Assembly (NCBI RefSeq): GCF_015207105.1
Contig: NZ_JADEXO010000009.1
Coordinates: forward strand, 1 to 64,000
DNA from: a cf. Phormidesmis sp. LEGE 11477
GTDB lineage: Bacteria > Cyanobacteriota > Cyanobacteriia > Phormidesmidales > Phormidesmidaceae
Direction: 5' to 3'
DNA: 64,000 nucleotides
Shown here: positions 40,897 to 48,233 of the stretch, piece by piece
Position numbering within the stretch: position 1 is the stretch's first letter
How the letters are laid out: every line of letters starts with the position of its first letter
The notes under the pieces: generated by a model
Database searches by the model: none
Seen by the model: the letters and a program-made list of their open reading frames with translations, nothing else
What the model was told of the DNA's origin: nothing
Made by a program: the position numbers and the translations under genes

Positions 40897-41454
40897 TTAG
40901 TTCTCGCCGCTGCTGAGGACTGGGACTGTTACGGAGCTGCTCTGCAAGGCGGACGAGTCGTAGCGTTTCGTTTCGATCTGGGCTATTGCCACTGAAGGCC
41001 GCACCACTTCGCCTGCTTCGGTGACGTAGACCTCTTCGGCCAGTGCTGGCATTAGTCCAGCCATCCGGCCTTGGAGCTTTTTTTCAGATTCGTAGATAGT
41101 TTTGATAAAAGCAGCTTCTTTCGGATCGGCTGGCAGTTCTTCACCGTCGCTCGAATGCGCTAGCGCAATCAACCGTTCTACTTCATCTAAGGCAGCGTTT
41201 TGTCTGTCGGCGTCAATCATTCGACTTTTAAGCAAGTTGCGCAGCTCGCGGCGCTCTGGCGTTAATGCCAGCTCAGCTGCCCAGTAGCGGATACGCTCCT
41301 CTTGCTGAGCGTCTAGCTCTGTATCAGGACTGAGACTGGGCCAGCGATCTTGTATCGCATCAGGTGCGATATTTAGCTCTTCAGCGATCAGCGCCGCCGT
41401 CATGGTCATGGGATTAGTGGCGGCTTCGGTCTTTGCCTTTGATTTAGAAGACAT
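40897..41454 (-). CDS. Hypothetical soluble protein, first gene of the minus operon
   Basis: A 185-residue charged, mostly helical protein (IAEELNIAPDAIQDRWPSLS, EERIRYWAAELALTPERREL). I chose the ATG at 41454, preceded by AAAAGGAAT, over an upstream start at 41517 that has no ribosome site. No family is recognised. As the first gene of a six-gene operon of mainly membrane and wall-active proteins, it may be a cytoplasmic component or regulator. The divergent gene at 41703 shares its promoter region. Confidence 0.55.
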   Translation of the reverse strand: MSSKSKAKTEAATNPMTMTAALIAEELNIAPDAIQDRWPSLSPDTELDAQQEERIRYWAAELALTPERRELRNLLKSRMIDADRQNAALDEVERLIALAHSSDGEELPADPKEAAFIKTIYESEKKLQGRMAGLMPALAEEVYVTEAGEVVRPSVAIAQIETKRYDSSALQSSSVTVPVLSSGEN

Positions 41455-41600
41455 GGTGGATGCATTCCTTTTTCTTTGGTGGTGATGGTTCAAATAGCCC
41501 TGGCTAGCCGTTAGCACATTATTTAGGTCAGAGCTTTGTAGTGTCAGAGGTGGCAGGTGGCACTACAGAAGCAGAAAAACATACATAACTGACATATTAA

Positions 41601-41647
41601 GTCATCTTAAAAGGTTCTTTAATAAATTACAAGTCACCTTAAAAGCA
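41601..41647. promoter_or_regulatory. Pair of 15-bp direct repeats in the divergent promoter region
   Basis: AAGTCATCTTAAAAG (41601-41615) and AAGTCACCTTAAAAG (41633-41647) differ at one base and are 32 bases apart, three helical turns. They lie between the minus-strand operon and the ribbon-helix-helix-like gene at 41703, a natural place for that protein to bind. Confidence 0.55.
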
Positions 41648-41702
41648 TACTTTCTCTGTTTGGATGACCTGAAGTAATACACTGTGGGCAATTGATAAAT
41701 TT

Positions 41703-42242
41703 ATGGATATGGCCAAATTCAGCGTAAATCTACCTGATGGGTATGATGAGCTGCTCGGCAGATGGGCAGAAGATCTAGGCGATAAGAAGGGATCGCTTGC
41801 TGCTCAGCTAATAAAACTTTGTCTGGAAAAACGCTATCCAAATGAACTGCCATCCGCGCCTGATGTGATGCCGGGTGATCCGCTAGAAACATTGAGAATA
41901 GAACGCAAAATAGGCGATCACTTTTTACTCGCGCTCAACTTGAACGAGGGTTCAATGTCAGCGGAAGCATTCATCGGCCAAACGCTGAAGGGGCATTTCA
42001 CGCGGTGGCGAGAAGATTACGATTCGCGGATTATATATTTTGCTCGTAGCTACGATTTGACTTGGGAACAAGCTTATACGCTACTGACTGGTCGCGTATT
42101 TCCATACTCGAACGAAGACTTTAGATGGGCCAAAAAACAGCCGCTGAAGCTTTCCCGTAGTGAGTTTTTGAAAGAACAACCCAGGACGGAGATAGGTGAG
42201 GATCTTACTGTCACGCTCGATAACGATACTCCAGACGCTTGA
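41703..42242 (+). CDS. Ribbon-helix-helix-like plasmid protein
   Basis: A 179-residue protein. The N-terminus (AKFSVNLPDGYDELLGRWAE, then KGSLAAQLIKLCLEKR) has the strand-helix-helix pattern of ribbon-helix-helix DNA-binding proteins. The rest (about 60-179) is hydrophilic, with FARSYDLTWEQAYTLLTGRVFP, and has no recognised family. A start at the second ATG (41709) is equally possible. It is divergent from the minus operon, with a pair of direct repeats between them, so an autoregulatory role is plausible. The next gene follows after 9 bases. Confidence 0.6.
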   Translation: MDMAKFSVNLPDGYDELLGRWAEDLGDKKGSLAAQLIKLCLEKRYPNELPSAPDVMPGDPLETLRIERKIGDHFLLALNLNEGSMSAEAFIGQTLKGHFTRWREDYDSRIIYFARSYDLTWEQAYTLLTGRVFPYSNEDFRWAKKQPLKLSRSEFLKEQPRTEIGEDLTVTLDNDTPDA

Positions 42243-42251
42243 CTAGACCCT

Positions 42252-42707
42252 ATGGACGCTCAAACCCTTACGCCCCAAAATGCCTTCCCTTTGGTTGGGA
42301 GCCTGGAAGACGAGCAGGCAATCAAGGCTGTGGCTCTGCGCCTAGTCACAGACGAGGCAGCAGGACTGCTGAAATGTTGCCTATCTGAAGATGAACGGCT
42401 CGTCTGTCGCCATCTGCTGCGGGTGCTAGCCAAATATCCTGAGGAGGCTAAGCGTAAGGAGATCGGGCGGGTTAAAGAAATTGCTCTACTACACTGGGGG
42501 TCACCCGTGATGAGTGCTGTGGACTATCTAGGCTCAGCAATGCGTACACCTGCGATCGCTGAAAGTGCCATTCGCAGTGCAGGGAATGCGCTGTTTGACG
42601 CGGCAGAAAGAACTAGCCCACCACTAGCAAAGGAAACTCGTGAACTATTTCGCCGGACGATGGCTCAAGTTATTGAACCTATGAGCGCTGAAGAATTGGC
42701 AGTTTAA
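42252..42707 (+). CDS. Hypothetical helical protein
   Basis: A 151-residue all-helical protein (AIKAVALRLVTDEAAGLLKC, LVCRHLLRVLAKYPEEAKRK, AIAESAIRSAGNALFDAAER). No family is recognised. It is cotranscribed with the ribbon-helix-helix-like gene, 9 bases downstream. A short transposon-like element is inserted 2 bases after its stop codon, so it may have lost its original terminator. Confidence 0.5.
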   Translation: MDAQTLTPQNAFPLVGSLEDEQAIKAVALRLVTDEAAGLLKCCLSEDERLVCRHLLRVLAKYPEEAKRKEIGRVKEIALLHWGSPVMSAVDYLGSAMRTPAIAESAIRSAGNALFDAAERTSPPLAKETRELFRRTMAQVIEPMSAEELAV

Positions 42708-42719
42708 TAGGAGCAAAGC

Positions 42720-42862
42720 CAGGGCAAACGCATACTCCCTTATTTTCTCAGTAAGAGCTATTAAAACAGGTCTTATTGAGAAAAATAGCATCACTTTTGA
42801 GCTATCAAAACGCTAGAAGCCTGATTCTTTCGTTGGTACGAATTTAGTATGCGTTTGCCCTG
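42720..42862. mobile_element. 143-bp MITE-like element with 17-bp terminal repeats and 10-bp target duplication
   Basis: CAGGGCAAACGCATACT (42720-42736) is exactly repeated in inverse orientation at 42846-42862. Outside, GGAGCAAAGC occurs directly at 42710-42719 and 42863-42872, a 10-bp target duplication. The interior encodes nothing. It holds its own hairpin: TATTTTCTCAGTAAGA (42741-42756) pairs with TCTTATTGAGAAAAATA (42771-42787). Terminal repeats starting CAGGG with an 8-10 bp duplication suggest an ISAs1-type transposase acting in trans, but I cannot confirm the family. Confidence 0.88.
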
Positions 42863-42872
42863 GGAGCAAAGC

Positions 42873-43034
42873 CTACCGACAGCGGTTGAAACGGTAGTGC
42901 GTGTTAGACTAACGTCCGTGCGAGATTTGGGTCGCTCTCCTTGCCCTTTCCAGTGGGTGTTTCAGGGCTTCCGCCCCTGCTATCTGGGTCACCCTCTTAA
43001 TTGGCTTTGACTGCGAATATAGCTAGCGCATTCG
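42873..43034. other. Structured intergenic segment next to the MITE
   Basis: No gene is supported. Several hairpins occur: CTACCG/CGGTAG (42873-42897), CAGGGC/GCCCCTG (42963-42979, one bulge) and GGGTCACCC (from 42986). It lies between the MITE and the 3' end of a minus-strand gene, 1 kb from the primase gene. It could be a small RNA, a terminator set or part of a replication origin. Confidence 0.35.
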
Positions 43035-43844
43035 TTATCGACGATTAGGGAACTGAGGAGACAGATTAAATTTCTTTACTGTCCAGCGGATCGCAGCGTC
43101 ATGCGCTTCCTCTAGATCGCCTGCGAAGATTCGAGCGACTAAATCCTCGCAAAATTTCACAGCTTCTAGCCCTTCCTCTTCAGTGATGTGATTGCGGGCA
43201 ATCTTCGCGCTCCCTGACATCAAGGCCCAAGTCTCACGCATTTCAGCGGCCTTCACTCCGAACAGTCCTTCATATACCTTGTTGGTGTATTTCCCGTAGG
43301 CCGTAGCGTGAGCACCCGTATCGCTGATTAAATCTGTATAGGATTTACGTACAGGTTTTCCACTCTGGCGGGTAATTAACCATTTCGTTACAGAACGGCT
43401 GTTTTTACCGGTGTACACACCTTTGAGCGCTACGTTTGCCTCAGCGTAGAAACCTTTAATCGCAAACCAACGTAGAAACGCACCTATCTTTTCCTTAGTC
43501 GGCTTTCGGAACTGACCAGGACTCAGCAGAATGTCCATTGCGAGGTCAAACCATTCTGAAACCTCAATAACCTTGTAGTTATTATTGTCTGCTCCCAAAA
43601 GATGAATGACCCTGAAGAGCATACCAGATGGTGTTTTGAACCACTCACCCCCGTCATGTTGAATGACCCTCTTTGTCAGCGTTGGCTGGGGTATTCCAAT
43701 ATGCTTTTGAGCCATCATAAAACCGAAGCCGACGCTAGGCTGACCTGGCCCTAGTCCGTCTGGATCAATCACGATAGCTGTGAATTCTCGTTCTTCATAG
43801 GTAACCGTAATAAGATCACCGCTTTTGATATCTAAATCGCTCAT
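43035..43844 (-). CDS. Hypothetical protein, possibly with a KilA/Bro-like C-terminal domain
   Basis: A 269-residue soluble protein starting at ATG 43844 (an in-frame ATG at 43880 adds 12 residues). The N-terminal third is a small beta-rich domain (SGDLITVTYEEREFTAIVID). The middle resembles a helical DNA-binding module (KEKIGAFLRWFAIKGFYAEA). The C-terminal part (YGKYTNKVYEGLFGVKAAEM, GSAKIARNHITEEEGLEAVK) is similar in pattern to the C-terminal domains of KilA-N/Bro-type phage and plasmid proteins. That resemblance is by eye and weak. It lies 110 bases after the primase gene on the same strand. Confidence 0.45.
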   Translation of the reverse strand: MSDLDIKSGDLITVTYEEREFTAIVIDPDGLGPGQPSVGFGFMMAQKHIGIPQPTLTKRVIQHDGGEWFKTPSGMLFRVIHLLGADNNNYKVIEVSEWFDLAMDILLSPGQFRKPTKEKIGAFLRWFAIKGFYAEANVALKGVYTGKNSRSVTKWLITRQSGKPVRKSYTDLISDTGAHATAYGKYTNKVYEGLFGVKAAEMRETWALMSGSAKIARNHITEEEGLEAVKFCEDLVARIFAGDLEEAHDAAIRWTVKKFNLSPQFPNRR

Positions 43845-43954
43845 TCTAGAAAAGACCTTAATTACACAGAAGAACAACATGCTTCACAGATTGGCAGAAG
43901 CTAAGAAAACTTCGATTAGAAAGGGGTTGCGGGGTTTTCCGCTAACTGAAAAAA

Positions 43955-45694
43955 TCATCTGCTTGGATTGTCTTCCTGTGTCTGTAAATAATAGAGCAGT
44001 AGTATCAGTTCATCATGACTCAACTGGTAGCGGCGCTTGCCATCAAATCGATCAGCAATGAATTGACTAATTTCCTCTACTGCCCAATCTAAACGTTGTA
44101 CCTGTACCTGAATCCCTCGAATAATCCTATCTTGCTCAGCGTTAATGCCAGGAGGCACAGGATGAGAACGTTGAATAGTAGCGGGAACTAAACGTAAAAT
44201 AGGGGGTTCAACCTGTGGAAAACTTAGTTGCTCCCCCCGAACCCCCCTCGGAGAAGAGTTTTTAGATTCTTTTTTGAAAGAATCTTCACGCGGGGCGGGG
44301 CTACACTTCATTATTTCTTCTTTGGTCTGTAATTTCCCTTCCTGCAAGGGTTCTGAGTCTTTTTTAGTAATCGGCGGTGGGGGTTGAATAGGCGCTGTAT
44401 CGACCGCTGCTTCGGGAATTACAGACCTTTTTTCTAGTTCTTGATGCTCGGGGTGCCATAACCCTTTGTGCCGATACAGCGTCCCTAAGCTCGTTCCTGC
44501 TAGTTCTGATATCGCCTGCGCTCTCGCGGTAATGGCTTCCGGTAGGCGATCGCCCTCTTCTAATATTGAGATCGCCGTTTGGATTTCTTCCTGCGCTGTT
44601 TTTGAACGCTGCTGATTAAACGGCACTACTTTAGATATGGCTCGCGGTTTAGCGTGGGTGCCTAGCGGCCAGTAGTATTTTTCTACGGCTCTGGCCCAGC
44701 TACGCGATCGCACCTCGATTTGACGTTGGTGAGCGCACCATCGGGCGTAGCCAGGGGCAGCGGTCGCTGTTTCGCGGATGTATTTGATCAAGGCATCTCC
44801 GCTTAGCTCTTCAAAGACAACGCCATAGCAGCCTATCTGCTTCAGTAGGTGGTTCGTTTGATGCGCTCCTGTCCAGCCTTCAGCTATTAGAAGCTCTAAG
44901 TCCCGCCGCCATACCTCTATATTGTTTAAGCGGCGGCGGGGTTTGGTTAGTCGGTTTTGACGGGCGATCAATAAAGCACTGTTCAGTTCGGCCATATCTT
45001 GGCCGATGGAGGCGGTGTCCCAAACTCGGAACAAGTCGCTCAGTTGGTTGCTAACAGCTTGCAGGTCGTCGTCTAGCAGCCAGGAGCCGGTATCTGGCTG
45101 AAGCGGCAGGCGGTGGCCTTTATAAAGAATCTTGGTGACGACGCCATAGCTTTTGTCGTTGGGAAATATCTCTAGCTCGCCTTCTTTGACTTCAAACCCT
45201 TGGGTCTGGAGGCAGAATTTGACGCCGACAGCCAAATTGAACGTATTAACGGCTCCGTTCAGCGGGAAATACAGGTGTAGGCCATCGCTCCAGCTTGAGC
45301 GCACCAGGAACGTTCGGGTGATGCCGATGGTTTCTAGCGCAATCTGGAGTTCTGTGATCGCACTCGGGTTCTGTTTGGGGTGATATTGACTCCCTACGTC
45401 GATATCCAGCAGGCCATATTCGGTCGCGTGGTCGAACCGGACGCCTAATATTTCGGTTGGGTCAGCCCAGCGGTGGTACAGCACCCGGCTTTTCATCGGG
45501 TAGCGTCTCTCGGTCTTCCACTCGGGCTTTGGCTTCAGATGTTTTGTCTGCCAGTCCAGCTCTTTTTGTTCCGGTTGAGCCGGGTCTGGGACAGAGGCAT
45601 AAATAAAGTCCCAGCGATTTCTTAGAAAGGTGTGGCTAAGTCGCTGGGCTAATGGGTCTGACGGCAATAAATCGTCATTACGGATCGCGATCAT
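43955..45694 (-). CDS. AEP/PrimPol-type plasmid replication protein
   Basis: A 579-residue protein with the core motifs of archaeo-eukaryotic primases: DxD in YGLLDIDVGS (Asp97, Asp99) and SxxxH in RSSWSDGLHLYFPL (Ser136 to His140), followed by GELEIFPNDKSYG for the third motif. A helical domain follows (WRRDLELLIAEGWTGAHQTN), then a helix-turn-helix-like segment (ARAQAISELAGTSLGTLYRH) that could bind DNA. The tail after about 430 is Pro/Glu/Ser-rich and ends in another helical segment. Such proteins serve as replication initiator-primases of plasmids, including cyanobacterial ones. With no other Rep in the window, this is the best replication gene. Confidence 0.65.
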   Translation of the reverse strand: MIAIRNDDLLPSDPLAQRLSHTFLRNRWDFIYASVPDPAQPEQKELDWQTKHLKPKPEWKTERRYPMKSRVLYHRWADPTEILGVRFDHATEYGLLDIDVGSQYHPKQNPSAITELQIALETIGITRTFLVRSSWSDGLHLYFPLNGAVNTFNLAVGVKFCLQTQGFEVKEGELEIFPNDKSYGVVTKILYKGHRLPLQPDTGSWLLDDDLQAVSNQLSDLFRVWDTASIGQDMAELNSALLIARQNRLTKPRRRLNNIEVWRRDLELLIAEGWTGAHQTNHLLKQIGCYGVVFEELSGDALIKYIRETATAAPGYARWCAHQRQIEVRSRSWARAVEKYYWPLGTHAKPRAISKVVPFNQQRSKTAQEEIQTAISILEEGDRLPEAITARAQAISELAGTSLGTLYRHKGLWHPEHQELEKRSVIPEAAVDTAPIQPPPPITKKDSEPLQEGKLQTKEEIMKCSPAPREDSFKKESKNSSPRGVRGEQLSFPQVEPPILRLVPATIQRSHPVPPGINAEQDRIIRGIQVQVQRLDWAVEEISQFIADRFDGKRRYQLSHDELILLLYYLQTQEDNPSR

Positions 45695-46008
45695 GTTCTA
45701 TCTCTCATGAAGTGGATGAGAGACGGGCCGCTGTTACCTACATAAATAAAACTGCGATCGCAGGTCTTGCAACTATTGAAGAATAGCTGCTAATATAGAT
45801 AGACAGCACAAAGGGTCACTCGATAAAAACGCCTGCCACAGCATTTAGAGTCCCGCCTGTCTCGATAAAATGGAAACCTCAGTCGTTAGCGCGGCTGGGG
45901 TTTTCGACTGTTTATGAAAGGATTACTTTAATATCACGCTCCTTACGCGGATCTGATGCAGGTGTATTGTATAGTATAAGCGCAAAAGAGATCTAGGCTT
46001 TTTCAATT
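45695..46008. other. Intergenic region between the primase gene and the first small regulator
   Basis: No gene is supported. The divergent promoters of the primase and the 46009 gene must lie here; TATAGTATAA near 45971-45981 is a likely -10 region for the latter. CTCGATAAAA occurs twice in direct orientation (from about 45820 and 45861). The second is followed by the hairpin at 45873-45905. Confidence 0.4.
45873..45905 (+). terminator. Hairpin with A- and T-flanks
   Basis: AAACCTCAG pairs with CTGGGGTTTT across a loop containing GTTAGCGCG; G-T pairs close part of the stem. The A-rich left and T-rich right flanks suit a bidirectional factor-independent terminator. No coding gene ends here, so a short transcript (for example an antisense RNA controlling replication) could be its target. 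Confidence 0.45.
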
Positions 46009-46374
46009 ATGAAAATAAGCGCAGCACTCACGGCCACTATGGATGAGTTCGGACTAACAGGAACAGACCTGGTAACAGCTGCTGGCATCACAAATAGCCG
46101 CCTGTCTAGATTTCTCAATGGAACTGCCATAAAAACTGACGGCTTAGACAAGTTGATCGATGCACTAGATGACGATGCTTTCAGATTTTTAATTGAGAAA
46201 TTAATCTCAGCTAGAGGACTGCATTTAATCGTAGAAGAACAGCCGGAGCTGTCTGACTTGGTAGAGCGCCTTGATGAGACAGAGACCGCCATGCTGCTTA
46301 ATGCACTAGCAGATAAAATCAGAAAAGGCGTTACAGCACAGGGCAGTAGAAAAAGAGAGTTAGTCACAACATAG
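46009..46374 (+). CDS. Small XRE-like regulator, paralogue 1
   Basis: A 121-residue protein. Residues 1-50 look like a helix-turn-helix of the XRE/Cro type (LTGTDLVTAAGITNSRLSRF, LNGTAIKTDGLDKLIDAL). The C-terminal part (LSDLVERLDETETAMLLNAL, ADKIRK) forms a helical domain that recurs in the next two genes. No named family is recognised. The gene is preceded by a good -10 (TATAGT). Together with its paralogues it looks like a small plasmid copy-control or maintenance cluster, which is inference. Confidence 0.6.
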   Translation: MKISAALTATMDEFGLTGTDLVTAAGITNSRLSRFLNGTAIKTDGLDKLIDALDDDAFRFLIEKLISARGLHLIVEEQPELSDLVERLDETETAMLLNALADKIRKGVTAQGSRKRELVTT

Positions 46375-46481
46375 CTTCAGTGCCTCAGCTTTAAACAATT
46401 CTCACCGTAAAATTACGTAGCGAGACACAGCATTCTGTATCTTTAACTTAAGACGTAATTTCGACCGGAACTCAAGCAATT

Positions 46482-46844
46482 GTGAAACTGCTCTGCCGCG
46501 CTTTCGACGCAACCCTCAAGGAGTTCGATATTAAGGGACTTCATCTCGCAAAAGAAGCTGAGATATCCACAGGTGCGATTTCTAACTTTAGAAATGACAC
46601 CAACGCGATCACCACAGACAGCTTAGAGAAACTGTTAGCAGCCCTATCGGACGAAGCCTTCGCGTTTTGGCTTTCGCAAGTCGCCCACAACCGTAACCTA
46701 GAAGAATTTGTCGAAAGTCCGATTGCCTTAAGTAGCTTTGTTCACAAGCTAGACAACCATGCGGCGGCGGAGCTGCTCTCGGCGCTTGCTAATAAGCTCC
46801 GAGAGAGTACGCCAGCGCCATCCAAGAACTTACCCAAAGAATGA
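46482..46844 (+). CDS. Small XRE-like regulator, paralogue 2
   Basis: A 120-residue paralogue of the 46009 protein, starting at GTG. The aligned segments are clear: KGLHLAKEAEISTGAISNFR against TGTDLVTAAGITNSRLSRF; TTDSLEKLLAALSDEAFAFW against KTDGLDKLIDALDDDAFRF; and AAAELLSALANKLRE against ETAMLLNALADKIRK. So the helix-turn-helix and the C-terminal domain are both kept, with substantial divergence. The ATTACG/CGTAA repeats before it might be an operator. Confidence 0.6.
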   Translation: MKLLCRAFDATLKEFDIKGLHLAKEAEISTGAISNFRNDTNAITTDSLEKLLAALSDEAFAFWLSQVAHNRNLEEFVESPIALSSFVHKLDNHAAAELLSALANKLRESTPAPSKNLPKE

Positions 46845-46945
46845 CTTTTCTTGTTTTATCAAGAAGTGTTAAGTAAGCGATGTATATATAAGTACATACA
46901 CGCATCTGCTATTAGAACACACCTAGATTTTCAAGATAGGTTTAG

Positions 46946-47161
46946 ATGGAAGACGGCACTGAAGGGCAGCTACCTCCAGGCTCTGAATCCGAGGTAGGAA
47001 CGAGCTTAGAAGTAGAAGATATTTACAAAAGAATCGAAGGACTCTCCAGGGAAAGGAAGGCACATCTCATTTACAGACTGATTAGGACACTAACAACGGA
47101 TGAAATGGCAGAGGTCTTAGATGAGATCGCGGTTATGTTTCGCAATGCTGGTAATCAATAA
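46946..47161 (+). CDS. Small protein sharing the C-terminal domain of the two regulators
   Basis: A 71-residue protein without the helix-turn-helix. After an acidic start it has VEDIYKRIEGLSRERKAHLI and TTDEMAEVLDEIAVMFRN. The latter parallels the C-terminal ends of the two upstream regulators (ETAMLLNALADKIR, AAAELLSALANKLR). It could dimerise with them through this domain and act as an antagonist. The similarity is modest, and the gene is short. Confidence 0.45.
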   Translation: MEDGTEGQLPPGSESEVGTSLEVEDIYKRIEGLSRERKAHLIYRLIRTLTTDEMAEVLDEIAVMFRNAGNQ

Positions 47162-47239
47162 AAAGCTTATTAGCTGGCCTCAAAGCGCTGGAACGGTTTA
47201 AGACCAGCTAGTTGCGATCGCACCAAAGTCCTTAGTAAC

Positions 47240-47740
47240 TCAAGAAGAGCGATGATGGACAGCAGACAGATAGTTCAGATCAGACCACCTACCGTAGTCT
47301 GCTAGCTCTGGCTGATGGATATTGACCTTATGCGAATGTACGCCCCTTGCTACGGCTGACAATTGAGGATTTTCAGGATAATAGCTCAACGCAACTTCGA
47401 GCAGATGTTTAAGCATCTGGTCAAAGTTCCGGTTCTGTGTCGGCGCGAGCTGCCAAATGCGCTCGGTCGGTAGAGACTCAAACAGCTCTACCCATACGAA
47501 GAATTCGTCGATATGAGAAGACGTAGAGGTTCTCATCGGCAAAGACAGCACTTTCTCTAGCAGCGCGTTCAAGTACTTGGGTCGGGTAGAGAAAGAAGAT
47601 CGACTGATATCATCAGCGAGTCTATTAGGCAAAGTCGAATCGTAGTAAGCAAACTGTAGATTTGGTCTACGTCCCGCTGCGGTTTTAGAATCCACCACAA
47701 AGCATCTCCCTGATCTGAAAAATTGTTTACGAACCAGCAA
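47240..47740 (-). CDS. Hypothetical protein, possibly frameshifted at its 5' end
   Basis: A 166-residue frame from a TTG without a ribosome site, encoding DSKTAAGRRPNLQFAYYDST, FVWVELFESLPTERIWQLAP and PELADYGRWSDLNYLSAV. A better start exists in another frame at 47793 (MLSHSKKLYIRHDEQLNFCW, then FVNNFSDQGDALWW), and joining the two near 47695 would give a natural protein of about 185 residues. I therefore suspect a one-base frameshift. No family is recognised. Confidence 0.4.
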   Translation of the reverse strand: MLVRKQFFRSGRCFVVDSKTAAGRRPNLQFAYYDSTLPNRLADDISRSSFSTRPKYLNALLEKVLSLPMRTSTSSHIDEFFVWVELFESLPTERIWQLAPTQNRNFDQMLKHLLEVALSYYPENPQLSAVARGVHSHKVNIHQPELADYGRWSDLNYLSAVHHRSS

Positions 47741-47793
47741 AAGTTCAGTTGTTCATCATGACGAATGTAAAGTTTTTTGCTGTGAGATAGCAC

Positions 47794-48233
47794 GCCTGTT
47801 TTTTAGAAATTCATACCCTTCACTGAGGAACGGTGTGTTTCCTTTTAATCTTTTAGCATGAAACTTCAAAAAGGGATTAGCTTTTTACAGAAAGTGCTGC
47901 CTTTTCCAAAAAAGTCATGCATTACTGCCTAAAACCCATACCTTGATAGCCATTGAGAGATCCAATATCATCTTGAGGTATCGGATTTCCGTTGTTTTTT
48001 CTACGTACATGTACGTAGCTCAGCAATCAATAAACACCTCCTAACACAGGGAGCTTCAAGGTGAATGTATGAATAATCTCAGTCTGCAAGCTAACTTCAG
48101 AATTATTTTAGATTCATCGGCGCAGTCGGCTTAGGCGTTCGTACTTTTGCACTCAGTTTCCTCAACCCTGGGCTGTCAGATGTACAGGCGTAATCGAACA
48201 ACAGATATACGAACAGGACTAATTCTCCCGAAA
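47794..48233. promoter_or_regulatory. Upstream region of the conjugation operon with an 18-bp palindrome
   Basis: No gene is clearly supported here. CTACGTACATGTACGTAG (48001-48018) is a perfect 18-bp palindrome about 215 bases upstream of the first gene of the conjugation operon, a likely operator for a repressor of transfer. An open frame from 48147 extends the first gene but has no clear ribosome site. Confidence 0.5.

Noticed and set aside
48001-48018. Palindrome as oriT
   Set aside because: Origins of transfer usually have an imperfect inverted repeat beside a nick site and lie near the relaxase gene, which is not in this window; a repressor site fits better.
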